Both the position numbers and the translations under genes were made by a program. DNA of 64,000 nucleotides from contig CAYYFQ010000007.1 of the NCBI GenBank assembly GCA_964471475.1, forward strand, positions 1 to 64,000. The letters are read 5' to 3'. The notes below the pieces were generated by a model. It made no database searches. It was not told the origin of the DNA and saw only the letters and a list, made by a program, of their open reading frames with translations. This document shows positions 35,931 through 43,487 of the stretch, piece by piece. Positions within the stretch are counted from its first letter, which is position 1; each line of letters opens with the position of its first letter. The DNA comes from JAJNBD01 sp964471475 (GTDB lineage Bacteria; Pseudomonadota; Gammaproteobacteria; CAISUE01).

Positions 35931-36486
35931 TTTTAGTTACCTCATCTAAAGATTTCACAAACAAACGACCATTGTGATAGTCATAAGTAATCCTGTAAGT
36001 TATCCTTTGTGGGGTTTGCGCCACATTACCCACCACAGAGCTCAAGTCTCCAGTCACATCCACGACTAGATTTTTTTGGTCTATTTTTGAGTCGACGGGA
36101 TAAAACATAAAGGTCACATGTTCTTTTTCCATGTGTTCTTTTTCATCGAGCATTTGTTGTTTTACATCATCGTAAAGTGACGGACTTACATAATCTAAGA
36201 ATTTATTTCGAGAATAATCTGCCGTATTGGGTGTCGCATCAAAGCGCAAATGCAACAGATAATCACTCATTTCAGCAAGATATTCAGAAGACGTATCGTT
36301 ATACCCCACCCACATGGGACGATTAATTTCTGGCGGCGTTAAAATTACTCTTTCATGAACAAACGCGAAGATAATCCCTAAAACCAACACCAAATTGGCA
36401 ATAACAGAAATAAAAGCAATGCCCATGAATGCATTTCTGTTTTCAACTAAATGTTTTAAATTTGATTTATTTAAACTTAATTTCAT
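35923..36486 (-). CDS. traE: TraE: VirB5/VirB8-like transfer protein
   Basis: A 187-residue protein with one membrane segment at about residues 19-40 and a periplasmic TraE domain: TPPEINRPMWVGYNDTSSEYLAEMSDYLLHL, then EKEHVTFMFYPVDSK and YRITYDYHNGRLFVKSLDEV. Length and motifs match F TraE (188 residues). It acts at the inner membrane in channel assembly. It lies 6 bp after traL. Confidence 0.94.
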   Translation of the reverse strand: MKLSLNKSNLKHLVENRNAFMGIAFISVIANLVLVLGIIFAFVHERVILTPPEINRPMWVGYNDTSSEYLAEMSDYLLHLRFDATPNTADYSRNKFLDYVSPSLYDDVKQQMLDEKEHMEKEHVTFMFYPVDSKIDQKNLVVDVTGDLSSVVGNVAQTPQRITYRITYDYHNGRLFVKSLDEVTKNA

Positions 36487-36492
36487 AACCCA

Positions 36493-36783
36493 TTACCCAA
36501 TATAATCACGTTGATAAGAAGGCGGTATAAACTTCATTTTTCTGACTTCCGGCAGATACCAGTACAAAAAGCTAAATAAAAAATAATGTCCCTCTTCACC
36601 CTTCAATTTCCTTAATCCATAAACACAAACTCCACCAACAAAAAATCCCGTGATTAAATAGCGTCCAAAAATAAAAAGTGTTATGAGTGGGATTAAGAAT
36701 GCAATTAATTCATCTATCGTAAATACTGCGATCTTAAAAGGCTCATCAAGATACTGTGGAACACGTTGTTTGTCTGAATCCAT
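36493..36783 (-). CDS. traL: TraL: pilus assembly protein
   Basis: A 96-residue protein with two close membrane segments (about 25-43 and 46-60), VPQYLDEPFKIAVFTIDEL at the N-terminus and FLYWYLPEVRKMKFIPPSYQRDYIG at the end, exactly the TraL pattern (F TraL is 91 residues, VirB3-like). It lies 12 bp after traA and 6 bp before traE. Confidence 0.94.
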   Translation of the reverse strand: MDSDKQRVPQYLDEPFKIAVFTIDELIAFLIPLITLFIFGRYLITGFFVGGVCVYGLRKLKGEEGHYFLFSFLYWYLPEVRKMKFIPPSYQRDYIG

Positions 36784-36795
36784 ATTTTCATACCC

Positions 36796-37119
36796 CTATT
36801 TAATAAATACTGAGAACACAACATTCACAAACAACGATAAAATAACGATTCCTAAAAATACCGTGGGCTTTCTCGAAACAACGTACCCAACAATGGCAAC
36901 AATAGTTTCTGCAATGTAGAAATAAGTTAGTAGACTTCCCTTGACTGTTGCCTCAGCACTACCCGTTGTTCCCTGTAAAATATCAGCATTATCAGCAAAG
37001 GCATGTCCGCACCAAAACAACAAAATTCCCAGAACAATCATCTTGATAAAAAATATCGCCTTTGGACTTGTCAAAACCATTGCCAACTCACCAGCAACCT
37101 CTCTTTTTACATTTTTCAT
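36796..37119 (-). CDS. traA: TraA: F-type propilin
   Basis: A 107-residue propilin. An unusually long leader (about 42 residues) contains a hydrophobic stretch and ends in HAFA-D, a signal peptidase site. The mature pilin of about 65 residues, beginning DNADILQGTTGSAEATVKG, has two membrane helices separated by a short basic loop (SRKPT), as in F pilin. It is the first core tra gene, with the lipoprotein gene upstream. No traQ chaperone or traX acetylase gene was recognised in the window. Confidence 0.9.
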   Translation of the reverse strand: MKNVKREVAGELAMVLTSPKAIFFIKMIVLGILLFWCGHAFADNADILQGTTGSAEATVKGSLLTYFYIAETIVAIVGYVVSRKPTVFLGIVILSLFVNVVFSVFIK

Positions 37120-37132
37120 ACATGCTCTCCTA

Positions 37133-37441
37133 TTAATAGCTTTTCACTTGAACTGTTTGAATCAAAAATTTTTGATGTGTTACTTCCCCACAAGAATTTT
37201 TATTTTGTATATCTAATAACACTGGTGGGAAATTTACTGCTCTATAACAATCTTCTAAATAGTACTGCGATGGCTGTGTTATTGATCCTGGGCGCTGATC
37301 AAAGCAATAATATTTTGCAAGCCGCTGGTCGAATTGTTGACGTTGTTCAAGCTTTACTTGTTCTTGATTGACGCAGCCAACTAGTAACAAAATATAAAAG
37401 CAACCTAAAATTTTTATCATTTTTTTAACATTCTTTCTCAT
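37133..37441 (-). CDS. small lipoprotein at the head of the tra operon
   Basis: A 102-residue protein with a lipoprotein signal ending LLLVGC at about residue 23 and five more Cys or Cys-adjacent aromatic residues (KYYCFDQRPGS, LEDCYRAVNFPP, NSCGEVTH). It lies 13 bp before traA in the same direction, downstream of the csrA cluster. Position suggests an accessory role in pilus production or exclusion, but no family is recognised. The C-terminus is poorly conserved-looking. Confidence 0.65.
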   Translation of the reverse strand: MRKNVKKMIKILGCFYILLLVGCVNQEQVKLEQRQQFDQRLAKYYCFDQRPGSITQPSQYYLEDCYRAVNFPPVLLDIQNKNSCGEVTHQKFLIQTVQVKSY

Positions 37442-37495
37442 AATAATGTGACCATTGGTTAGTTACGCTCTCTCTAAACTATTCTTCCATTAAAA

Positions 37496-37560
37496 GAAGT
37501 GCCAAAAATTTATTTTTCTTCTCTTCAAAAATTTGTTCTACTTTTTATTTTTGGCACTTC
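37496..37560. repeat. 14-bp inverted repeat between csrA and the tra genes
   Basis: GAAGTGCCAAAAAT at 37496-37509 pairs perfectly with ATTTTTGGCACTTC at 37547-37560, with a 37-base AT-rich loop; a third partial copy TTTTGGCACTAG lies at about 37591. It lies in the only sizeable gap (172 bp) between csrA and the tra lipoprotein gene, so it may be an operator for a second tra promoter or an mRNA structure. Confidence 0.55.
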
Positions 37561-37613
37561 AACCCGCCTAGCAACCCCCTCAGGCAGCATTTTGGCACTA
37601 GCATTGTTTTGCT

Positions 37614-37826
37614 TTAACCTTTGATTTCTTCTTCCACATCCACCTCTACCTTTTTTTCAGCCTGCCCATCTTGAATACGCTTATAAATTTCTTCTCGATG
37701 AACCGATACTTCTTTTGGTGCATTAATACCTATCCGCGTTTGATTACCTTTAACCCCAAGAATGGTAATCGTGATCTCATCACCAATCACAAGGGTTTCC
37801 CCTACCCTGCGCGTTAAAATCAACAT
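37614..37826 (-). CDS. csrA: CsrA: canonical carbon-storage/translation regulator
   Basis: A 70-residue CsrA almost identical in layout to the chromosomal E. coli protein: MLILTRRVGETLVIGDEITITILG, then GVKGNQTRIGINAPKEVSVHREEIY. The RNA-contact residues Leu4, Arg6 and the Arg of VHREE (44) are present. The last 20 residues are acidic. It binds GGA motifs in mRNA leaders and blocks or changes translation. It is the last of four co-directional genes (csrA3, receiver-like, csrA2, csrA), 11 bp after csrA2, upstream of the tra genes. In Legionella mobile elements a plasmid-type CsrA (lvrC) lies in the same place. Confidence 0.95.
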   Translation of the reverse strand: MLILTRRVGETLVIGDEITITILGVKGNQTRIGINAPKEVSVHREEIYKRIQDGQAEKKVEVDVEEEIKG

Positions 37827-37837
37827 GGTTATACCCC

Positions 37838-38020
37838 TTAGTTATCCTCATGTTTTTGCTTATCGTGTTTCGCATCCCAAATTTCTTTTCGATCCACTTC
37901 GATGTGTTTTGGTGCTGCAATACCTACAACAACCGTATGAGGATTGATTTCTGCAATTTTTATGGTGATGTCATCGCCAATTTTGATAAGCTCATTCAAT
38001 TTTCTAGTTAATAGCAACAT
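37838..38020 (-). CDS. CsrA-like paralogue (divergent)
   Basis: A 60-residue CsrA-family protein: MLLLTRKLNELIKIGDDITIKIAE, then VVVGIAAPKHIEVDRKEIW. The N-terminal LTRK and the key Arg of the VDRKE stretch are kept, but His43 is Asp and the core is more acidic and basic in blocks than canonical CsrA, so RNA preference may differ. It starts immediately after the stop of the receiver-like gene, with an AGGA site 8 bases upstream that itself holds a GGA motif. It is probably dimeric; mixed dimers with the neighbouring CsrA are conceivable. Confidence 0.88.
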   Translation of the reverse strand: MLLLTRKLNELIKIGDDITIKIAEINPHTVVVGIAAPKHIEVDRKEIWDAKHDKQKHEDN

Positions 38021-38539
38021 TCAAAGCATCCTTTTTGCTTGGTTAAGTAATTGCTTTAATTCTTCAGGGTCAATGGGATGAACAAGAGAAGCATCAAAAC
38101 CTAATGATTGATCATTTGTTTCCTTTTGCATCGTTAAACGCACAAAACGTGTATTTTTCATTCTGTTGCGAAGCTTGTGTACTAATGCCGATAGAGACAT
38201 ATCAAAATCATCTGAAACAATCACTAATGAAAAATTTATTTTTTCTAACTCAGCAAGATATTTTGCACTGGTAGCAAAACGCAGATCCACATCATAAAAG
38301 CTGAACATTTTTTTAAGTGATCGAATTTCAAAATCGTCCTGTGATAAAAGTAAAACTTTTTCATTTGTTAACGAAGGTTGACCACAAAAAATAGTTGCGT
38401 CTAATGGGCTACGTAAGCTATCTGCATAAAGCTTTAAACTCTCTCTTGCAGGGCATTCGTCAAACAGCCTTGACAAAATTTCTGCGGCATAAAGCACAGA
38501 AAAATCTGATGGCTGTTGCATACAATGGTGGTTTTCCAT
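38021..38539 (-). CDS. degenerate receiver-domain protein in the csrA cluster
   Basis: About 172 residues from the ATG at 38539, which has a strong AGGAG site; the frame to 38566 extends into csrA3. Residues about 58-170 resemble a response-regulator receiver: EKVLLLSQDDFEIRSLKKMFSFY, LVIVSDDFDMS in the phosphoacceptor position, FVRLTMQ as the Thr strand, and HPIDPEELKQLL where the conserved Lys is replaced by His. There is no DNA-binding domain. The N-terminal part (LLRLFDECPARESLK-like helices) is unknown. It may be the counterpart of one of the lvr genes that accompany lvrC in Legionella elements; this is moderate recall, not verified. Confidence 0.7.
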   Translation of the reverse strand: MENHHCMQQPSDFSVLYAAEILSRLFDECPARESLKLYADSLRSPLDATIFCGQPSLTNEKVLLLSQDDFEIRSLKKMFSFYDVDLRFATSAKYLAELEKINFSLVIVSDDFDMSLSALVHKLRNRMKNTRFVRLTMQKETNDQSLGFDASLVHPIDPEELKQLLNQAKRML

Positions 38540-38549
38540 AACTTTTCTC

Positions 38550-38747
38550 CTAGAATGTTTTTTCACTTCGACAAATCTTTTGCTGCTGTTTTTTGATCTT
38601 CTTATTTCTTGGTGCAGAAATCCCTAAATGTGCAACTCCATCGTTCGCACTAATGATTTGAATGGCAATGTCATCGCCTATCTTTAAAAAATCACCTAAC
38701 TCGTTATTTTGCTTTTTTTCAGTTGCGCGCATTTTCGCTTCGTACAT
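38550..38747 (-). CDS. third, degenerate CsrA-like protein
   Basis: A 65-residue protein from the ATG at 38747, with AGGAG upstream. Its middle matches CsrA: FLKIGDDIAIQIISANDGVAHLGISAPR. But the N-terminal MLxLTRK strand is replaced by a Lys/Asn-rich stretch (MRATEKKQNNELG) and the RNA-contact Arg is replaced in NKKIKKQQQKI, so it may bind RNA weakly or act as a dimer partner. A frame of 162 codons to 39038 covers it but its first 97 codons look non-coding. The start codon lies in the loop of a 7-bp hairpin (TTCGCTT, loop with ATG, AAGCGAA). Confidence 0.65.
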   Translation of the reverse strand: MYEAKMRATEKKQNNELGDFLKIGDDIAIQIISANDGVAHLGISAPRNKKIKKQQQKICRSEKTF

Positions 38748-39142
38748 AAGCGAAGTCTCCTGTGTCTGGTTTTTGGAAAAAATAATTTTGAAGATTTTTG
38801 AATTGAAAAAATTCTGATATGAACTACAAATCAAATGGAGAAAAAAACGATCATTTTTTTCAAAAATGAAACTCAATCCTTGAGATAAGCTCTCATTTGA
38901 AAAAACGTCATTGAATTTAAAATAAGTTATGTTGCACATATCTTTCATCACTCCAACGCACTTAGCTAATAAAAAGCTAAAACTCAGCATTACTACCCAG
39001 CTGACGTTCCCGCGTGATTTTTGATAAAATATGCGCATAAGAACGTCTAGCTAACTCTGGACTTCTTTTTGAGCCAGTTGGTTTTCTCAGGACTCTCTGG
39101 CTCAACTTGTAAATTAAAAATTAAATAACTTACATGGAAGGC

Positions 39143-39171
39143 ATTTTATCACGAATGTTTGCAAATTGCAA
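39143..39171 (-). promoter_or_regulatory. promoter of the csrA-tra transcription unit
   Basis: On the minus strand TTGCAA (39171-39166) and TAAAAT (39148-39143) are separated by 17 bases. The -35 lies in the centre of a 23-bp palindrome, so a protein bound there would block this promoter. The leader to the first gene is about 390 bases and contains GGA words near 38953, 38878 and 38759, possible CsrA sites. Confidence 0.6.
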
Positions 39172-39176
39172 ACATT
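39154..39176. promoter_or_regulatory. 23-bp perfect palindrome, likely operator
   Basis: AATGTTTGCAA and TTGCAAACATT mirror each other around one base (39165). It overlaps the -35 of the csrA-tra promoter and lies about 75 bp upstream of the promoter of the XRE gene at 39453, so that regulator is the natural candidate to bind it. Confidence 0.6.
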
Positions 39177-39228
39177 ATTAAAAATAATTTGCTTTTTGCG
39201 TATTTTTTGTTCGTTTTTCCCATTTTAT

Positions 39229-39258
39229 TTGCGATTTTTCCTGAAATTGCAGTATAAT
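39229..39258 (+). promoter_or_regulatory. promoter of the XRE regulator gene
   Basis: TTGCGA (39229-39234) and TATAAT (39253-39258) are separated by 18 bases on the plus strand, with about 190 bases of leader before the ATG at 39453. No other gene is present between 38747 and 39453; the rest of this gap holds the csrA-tra promoter and a 9-bp hairpin (39069-39104, TTGAGCCAG and CTGGCTCAA) of unknown role. Confidence 0.5.
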
Positions 39259-39452
39259 CTTCCGTATCCACCGTTACGCTTTGGATCGTTTGTGGTAAAA
39301 AATCTCATTTTTTTCTTAGAAATGGACGCTTAAGTTGATGAATTTAACGACCGTAAATTTCCAACAAAACTTGCTAACAGTTATTGATATAAAAACCGCA
39401 TTAGCCAATCAATTTAAAAAAAATAAGAAAATAAATATTTGGAGCGGAAAAA

Positions 39453-40037
39453 ATGCCGAATAAATATGATAAAGCTTATGAGCGCCTAAGAACGGCAAGG
39501 ATAGCTGCTGGATTCAAAACCGCCCGTGCTTTTTGTGAAAAAAATGCTATTAGCATCTCAACCTATTCACTTCATGAGGCAGGAAAAAGAAATTTAAAAC
39601 CCAAAGTTGCAAAAAAATATGCTGATTTGCTTGGGATTAATGATGTTTGGTTATTAACTGGTAGCGGAAATGCTTATGAAAATTTAGTGTTCGAAAACAG
39701 CATGCCGATTACTCAGGAAGAATTTAGTAAATTACTCCAATATAAAGGTGATCGCTTATTTGTCAACACACAAAAAACAACGCCACTTGATAATATCAAT
39801 ATGATATTGTTAACCAAAATTATTGTGGAAATCTCAAAAGTTTTGAATGACTTTAAAATCGATTTTGACCTTAATCAGCTTTCTCAAAAGTCTTCTGAAA
39901 TGTATGCAGACATTGTTGAATCCGCTTCAAAATTAGAAGATCAACTTAACATGGTAAATCTCTCCATGACTGTTTTTAAAAAACAACTTCAAGAAATACG
40001 CGCAACTCAATCATCCCTTATGCTTAAGGGGCAATAA
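39453..40037 (+). CDS. XRE-family regulator, candidate controller of transfer
   Basis: A 194-residue protein. Residues 8-65 form a helix-turn-helix of the phage-repressor type (LRTARIAAGFKTARAFCEKNAISISTYSLHEAGKRNLKP, then AKKYADLLGINDVWLLTG). The C-terminal half is a helical region with a likely coiled coil (about 140-190, KLEDQLNMVNLSMTVFKKQLQEI) for dimerisation; it has no peptidase domain. It is divergent from the csrA-tra unit and has a GGAGCGG site. By position it should control that promoter. The next gene follows 1 base later. Confidence 0.8.
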   Translation: MPNKYDKAYERLRTARIAAGFKTARAFCEKNAISISTYSLHEAGKRNLKPKVAKKYADLLGINDVWLLTGSGNAYENLVFENSMPITQEEFSKLLQYKGDRLFVNTQKTTPLDNINMILLTKIIVEISKVLNDFKIDFDLNQLSQKSSEMYADIVESASKLEDQLNMVNLSMTVFKKQLQEIRATQSSLMLKGQ

Positions 40038-40038
40038 A

Positions 40039-40821
40039 GTGAAATTCGTGTGGCTCGCAGAAAGTTATAATAAAAATTCTCAATTTCAGTATTCACATGC
40101 AATAGAAGCTCTTTCACACTTTGATTTTGTTGGCACAGAAAAAGTTTTGGATGTCGGTTGCGGAGATGGAAAAATTACAGCTGAAATTGCCGAAAAAGTA
40201 CCGCGGGGACATGTCATTGGGATAGATAGCTCTTCCAACATGATTTCTTTTGCAAAAGACTCTTTCGAAGATAGAATAAAAAACCTAGCATTCAATCTTT
40301 GCCGAGCAGAGAAAATTAATTACCACTCGGAGTTTAATTTGATCACTTCATTTGCCTGCTTGCACTGGGTAAAAGATCAATCTAGTTTCTTAATTGGCGC
40401 CAAAAATGCATTGGCACCAAATGGTCAAATGATTATTACGCTGTACCCGAAGCACCCCATTCTCTGGGATACTATTGAAAAAATTATCTCTCATGATAAG
40501 TGGAAAAAATATTTTGTTGCCTATGAAAATCCTCACATTAGTTATGATGTAACGAGTTATAGATCTCTCTGTAACAATGCTGGGTTAAAAATTAACCATA
40601 TAAAAGAAACCACTCCTGTTGCTGAATTTAACAATAAAGCGGAAATGGAAGATTTTTTATTTTCTTGGTTACCCCATACAGATCAAGTAACAAAAGAAAA
40701 TAAAAGAACGCTTGTTTCAGAAATTATTGAGTCTTTACCGCAAGAAAATTTTTACCCCGAGGGCTCAGCATTTAAAATACCGTTCAAAAAACTAGATGTT
40801 TGGCTTACAAAAGATTCCTAG
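40039..40821 (+). CDS. class I SAM-dependent methyltransferase
   Basis: A 260-residue protein starting at GTG (40039) with AAGGGG upstream and only one base after the XRE stop, so they are one operon. The SAM motif is KVLDVGCGDGKITAEIAE with acidic motif II GIDSSSNMI and a post-motif FNLITSFACLHWVKD. The build resembles trans-aconitate or juvenile-hormone-acid type small-molecule methyltransferases. The C-terminal cap (about 150-250) is helical. Substrate unknown. It overlaps the end of the MATE gene by 4 bases, tail to tail. Confidence 0.82.
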   Translation: MKFVWLAESYNKNSQFQYSHAIEALSHFDFVGTEKVLDVGCGDGKITAEIAEKVPRGHVIGIDSSSNMISFAKDSFEDRIKNLAFNLCRAEKINYHSEFNLITSFACLHWVKDQSSFLIGAKNALAPNGQMIITLYPKHPILWDTIEKIISHDKWKKYFVAYENPHISYDVTSYRSLCNNAGLKINHIKETTPVAEFNNKAEMEDFLFSWLPHTDQVTKENKRTLVSEIIESLPQENFYPEGSAFKIPFKKLDVWLTKDS

Positions 40822-42464
40822 CGACGCGTCGTCAAAAAAACTCTTGGAGCATGCATATCTGCTTCTGGAATACTGCCACCTCTTCTTCGCGAGCAACTGG
40901 TAAATATCCCCCCAAGCGAAACAAGACTTTTAACCGACTGAAAAAGGCGCGCAGCGTAACTAGGAGGTCTTTCCTCCATGATTGGTTGAGCATCCTCAAT
41001 TCGCCTTCTCGGCACATTAGCCTCTTCATCAATGCTCTTGGCTCGTTCCACTAACTCTACAGCACTAGCTGCCCCATCTGCACTATCGTCACCAACTATT
41101 TGAACTTCTCTCGTCTGCCCTACTCCCCTTTTTCTTTTAAACCAAATTGAGAGAAGAATCGAACTTAAAGCATTCCCCACCAAGGCGCCAACAGCATACC
41201 CAGTAGCCCCTAAACCAGCGTACTCTGACAACAACCATCCTAAACAAGGAGCCGTTAGCGTAACTCCAGCTAAATTAAACATTGCAGGAACGAAATGTAT
41301 ATCATTACTTCTCAATATATTTGTCAAAGATCTCCGAGCCGAGTCAAATGGAAAAGTTAAAGCAGCAACTGAAAACATCTCTCTCGCAACTGAAAAAATA
41401 TATCCTCCCTCCATTGTTTCTGCAAGGACAAATAAACCAGAAATATGACTTGAAAGACTTATGGCTAAAGTCAGCACAACACCTGAAATTAATGCAACTA
41501 CCGCAGAACCAACCTTCATAATAGATAGCATGTTGTGCAAACTATCTTTTTCTTGAGCAACCAGAATTCCCATGGATTGAGATATTGGGATTGCCACCAA
41601 GCCTACGGCAACATTAAAAACAGATTCATATATGTTTTTTGCAGCTAATATTTGATTTCCTTGCCTACCCGCTAAAACACTGCCAACAACTGGCCCAGCA
41701 AACTCTCCCAAGGCAATAAGAGCACTTGCTGTCCCCGCCTTTAACAATATCTTAAAATAGCTACAACTTTCCTTTGCATTACACGGAAAAAAGTGAAATG
41801 CTCTTCTTGTGGTTTTACTCAATATCAAATATCCAATATTGAGAATATTTTGGAATAGTGTAAATATCAACGCTGGAAATCCTAATGCTGGAAATCCATA
41901 ATTTTCACCAGGAAGCATTGCAAATAAGCAGCTTGTTCCTATAATAACAGCCAAACTTAGAGAAGAACTTATAATTGAAAATCGATCTCTTCCAATGCTA
42001 GGTAAAACACTCCTGCTTATATTTGCCGCATTAAAAAATGGTAGCGCAAATAAAACGGGAAATAAAAAGCGATCGATTAAAAGCGAAATAGAATCACTGT
42101 AGTTAAAAACATCATGCCAAAATTTTCCTGCAAAATAGAGCGCCGGAATAGCGGGAAAACTAACCAAAAGCGCAATCAAATTTCCTTGCCAAAATACTTG
42201 ACCAATTTTGACACGCTCATGAGCATTTTTGTACATTCTCCCTGTGTAGTTACTTACAGGATTTGTTATGGCTTGTGTGGATCCACTAACACTTAAGAAA
42301 GTTATTGTAACTAATGAATTAGCAATTAATGCATCTGAATTAGCTCTTGCAACAACACTTCTCGTTAAAGCGAAAACTTGAACAGATCCCCCAATAAAAA
42401 AATATGAAGCAAGCTGCTTCATCATTGAGCGTAATATTTCTCTTACGGGCAGAATACGTGGCAT
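40818..42464 (-). CDS. MATE-family efflux transporter with long cytoplasmic tail
   Basis: A 548-residue membrane protein with 12 likely spans (about residues 15-455) and MatE repeats such as NSLVTITFLSVSGSTQAITNPVSN and, in the second half, AAKNIYESVFNVAVGLVAIPISQSMGILVA. MATE proteins export cationic drugs or metabolites using Na+ or H+. The last about 95 residues are a hydrophilic tail with acidic then basic blocks, the sequence EERPPSYAARLF (a PPxY motif) and a Cys-Ser-Arg-rich stretch, not usual for the family. The gene is on the minus strand, apart from its neighbours' operons. Confidence 0.85.
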   Translation of the reverse strand: MPRILPVREILRSMMKQLASYFFIGGSVQVFALTRSVVARANSDALIANSLVTITFLSVSGSTQAITNPVSNYTGRMYKNAHERVKIGQVFWQGNLIALLVSFPAIPALYFAGKFWHDVFNYSDSISLLIDRFLFPVLFALPFFNAANISRSVLPSIGRDRFSIISSSLSLAVIIGTSCLFAMLPGENYGFPALGFPALIFTLFQNILNIGYLILSKTTRRAFHFFPCNAKESCSYFKILLKAGTASALIALGEFAGPVVGSVLAGRQGNQILAAKNIYESVFNVAVGLVAIPISQSMGILVAQEKDSLHNMLSIMKVGSAVVALISGVVLTLAISLSSHISGLFVLAETMEGGYIFSVAREMFSVAALTFPFDSARRSLTNILRSNDIHFVPAMFNLAGVTLTAPCLGWLLSEYAGLGATGYAVGALVGNALSSILLSIWFKRKRGVGQTREVQIVGDDSADGAASAVELVERAKSIDEEANVPRRRIEDAQPIMEERPPSYAARLFQSVKSLVSLGGIFTSCSRRRGGSIPEADMHAPRVFLTTRR

Positions 42465-42550
42465 TTTTGAATACTGCTATGATGGTTGGTACAACAATTA
42501 CTCAAAAGAAGACAACCTCTATGCACACTTTTCTATTCTAAAAAAGTGCG

Positions 42551-43261
42551 CTAAGAAGAGCGAATTTTTCCACCATTTATCAATTTTAAAATGGGCGCCT
42601 TTCTAACTTTAAGTAAGTTTAATAAATCGATATTAGTTTTGTTCTTAATTGTATCAAACATCTCAAACTGTTCTTCTGAGGTAAAACTTTGCTCTAAATT
42701 TAATGGGCGAAACTCGTCAATTTTAGGCATAGTAACATCTTCCTGCTCTGTATATTCATTAATCACAGGCAACAAGTTGTTGTATAAAAAATCTCCCATT
42801 TGAGCAATATAATTTGCTTTGCAATGAAAAAGAAAATAGAACTGCCCTGGGAAATCTACCTGATCTTGTCTGTGCGTGGCAAAAGAATACATGACATATC
42901 TTCCTTGACCAAGGTCTCTTACCATCATCATCCCACTTCTCATTCCAAATTTCTCTTCCTTGAGTAAATTAATTGCAACATCTGTGTGATGTCTTTGAAC
43001 AGAGCGCCATGGGTATAAGGTAAAATTCTTATAAACTTCCGCTTTATAATTTGAATCTTGTTTGATGAAATCTTTTTTACACAACTCTTCAGCCATCTGA
43101 GGCGTCGGCGATAGAAAAATACTTTCAGAGTCGCCAAAAAAAATATTCAGTGAAAAATGATCAATCCCTAATGCTCCCTTCACATGCCTACGAAACAAAT
43201 TTTGAATTCTTTCTTTATGATTAAACGAAATTTCCGCTTTTGCTAAATTTGAGATACACAT
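42551..43261 (-). CDS. LuxR-sensor-like protein without DNA-binding domain
   Basis: A 236-residue cytoplasmic protein. Residues about 12-170 look like the autoinducer-binding alpha/beta fold of LuxR proteins: HKERIQNLFRRHVKGALGIDHFSL, then the aromatic stretch YKNFTLYPWRSVQRHHTDV and GQFYFLFHCKANYIAQM. There is no C-terminal helix-turn-helix; instead residues 185-236 have an acidic then basic tail. The assignment is by pattern only. It may sense a small molecule or compete with other regulators. It is divergent from the S24-like repressor gene, with about 225 bp between. Confidence 0.45.
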   Translation of the reverse strand: MCISNLAKAEISFNHKERIQNLFRRHVKGALGIDHFSLNIFFGDSESIFLSPTPQMAEELCKKDFIKQDSNYKAEVYKNFTLYPWRSVQRHHTDVAINLLKEEKFGMRSGMMMVRDLGQGRYVMYSFATHRQDQVDFPGQFYFLFHCKANYIAQMGDFLYNNLLPVINEYTEQEDVTMPKIDEFRPLNLEQSFTSEEQFEMFDTIKNKTNIDLLNLLKVRKAPILKLINGGKIRSS

Positions 43262-43388
43262 ATTTAAAAAATCCCTGCTTATTTGCTTTCGTTGTTTAAC
43301 TTGTGAAGGCTGGATTGCTCAAAATCGGGCATCTTGGTTGCTTATTTTATTAAAAAAAGCTATCCTTACAATGTCTGAGCGAAAAGTA

Positions 43389-43405
43389 CATGTCTATTAG
43401 ACATG
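43389..43405. promoter_or_regulatory. operator-like palindrome upstream of the S24-like regulator
   Basis: CATGTCTA and TAGACATG mirror each other around one T. A TATAAT at 43437-43442 and two more half sites (TGTCTG near 43373, and TGTC...TAGACA at about 43442-43461) lie nearby, so the regulator downstream probably binds repeated TGTCTA-type half sites over its own promoter and that of the divergent gene. Confidence 0.55.
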
Positions 43406-43487
43406 CTCATTTTCGAGCAGTATGAGGAAGTTTTTTTATAATGTCAAGCATTTTTTAGACAAAAATCGCCATTAAAGGCATGCAGAT

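Noticed and set aside
37591..37612. A possible sigma-54 promoter (TGGCAC) before csrA
   Set aside because: The -12 GC element is missing at the required spacing.
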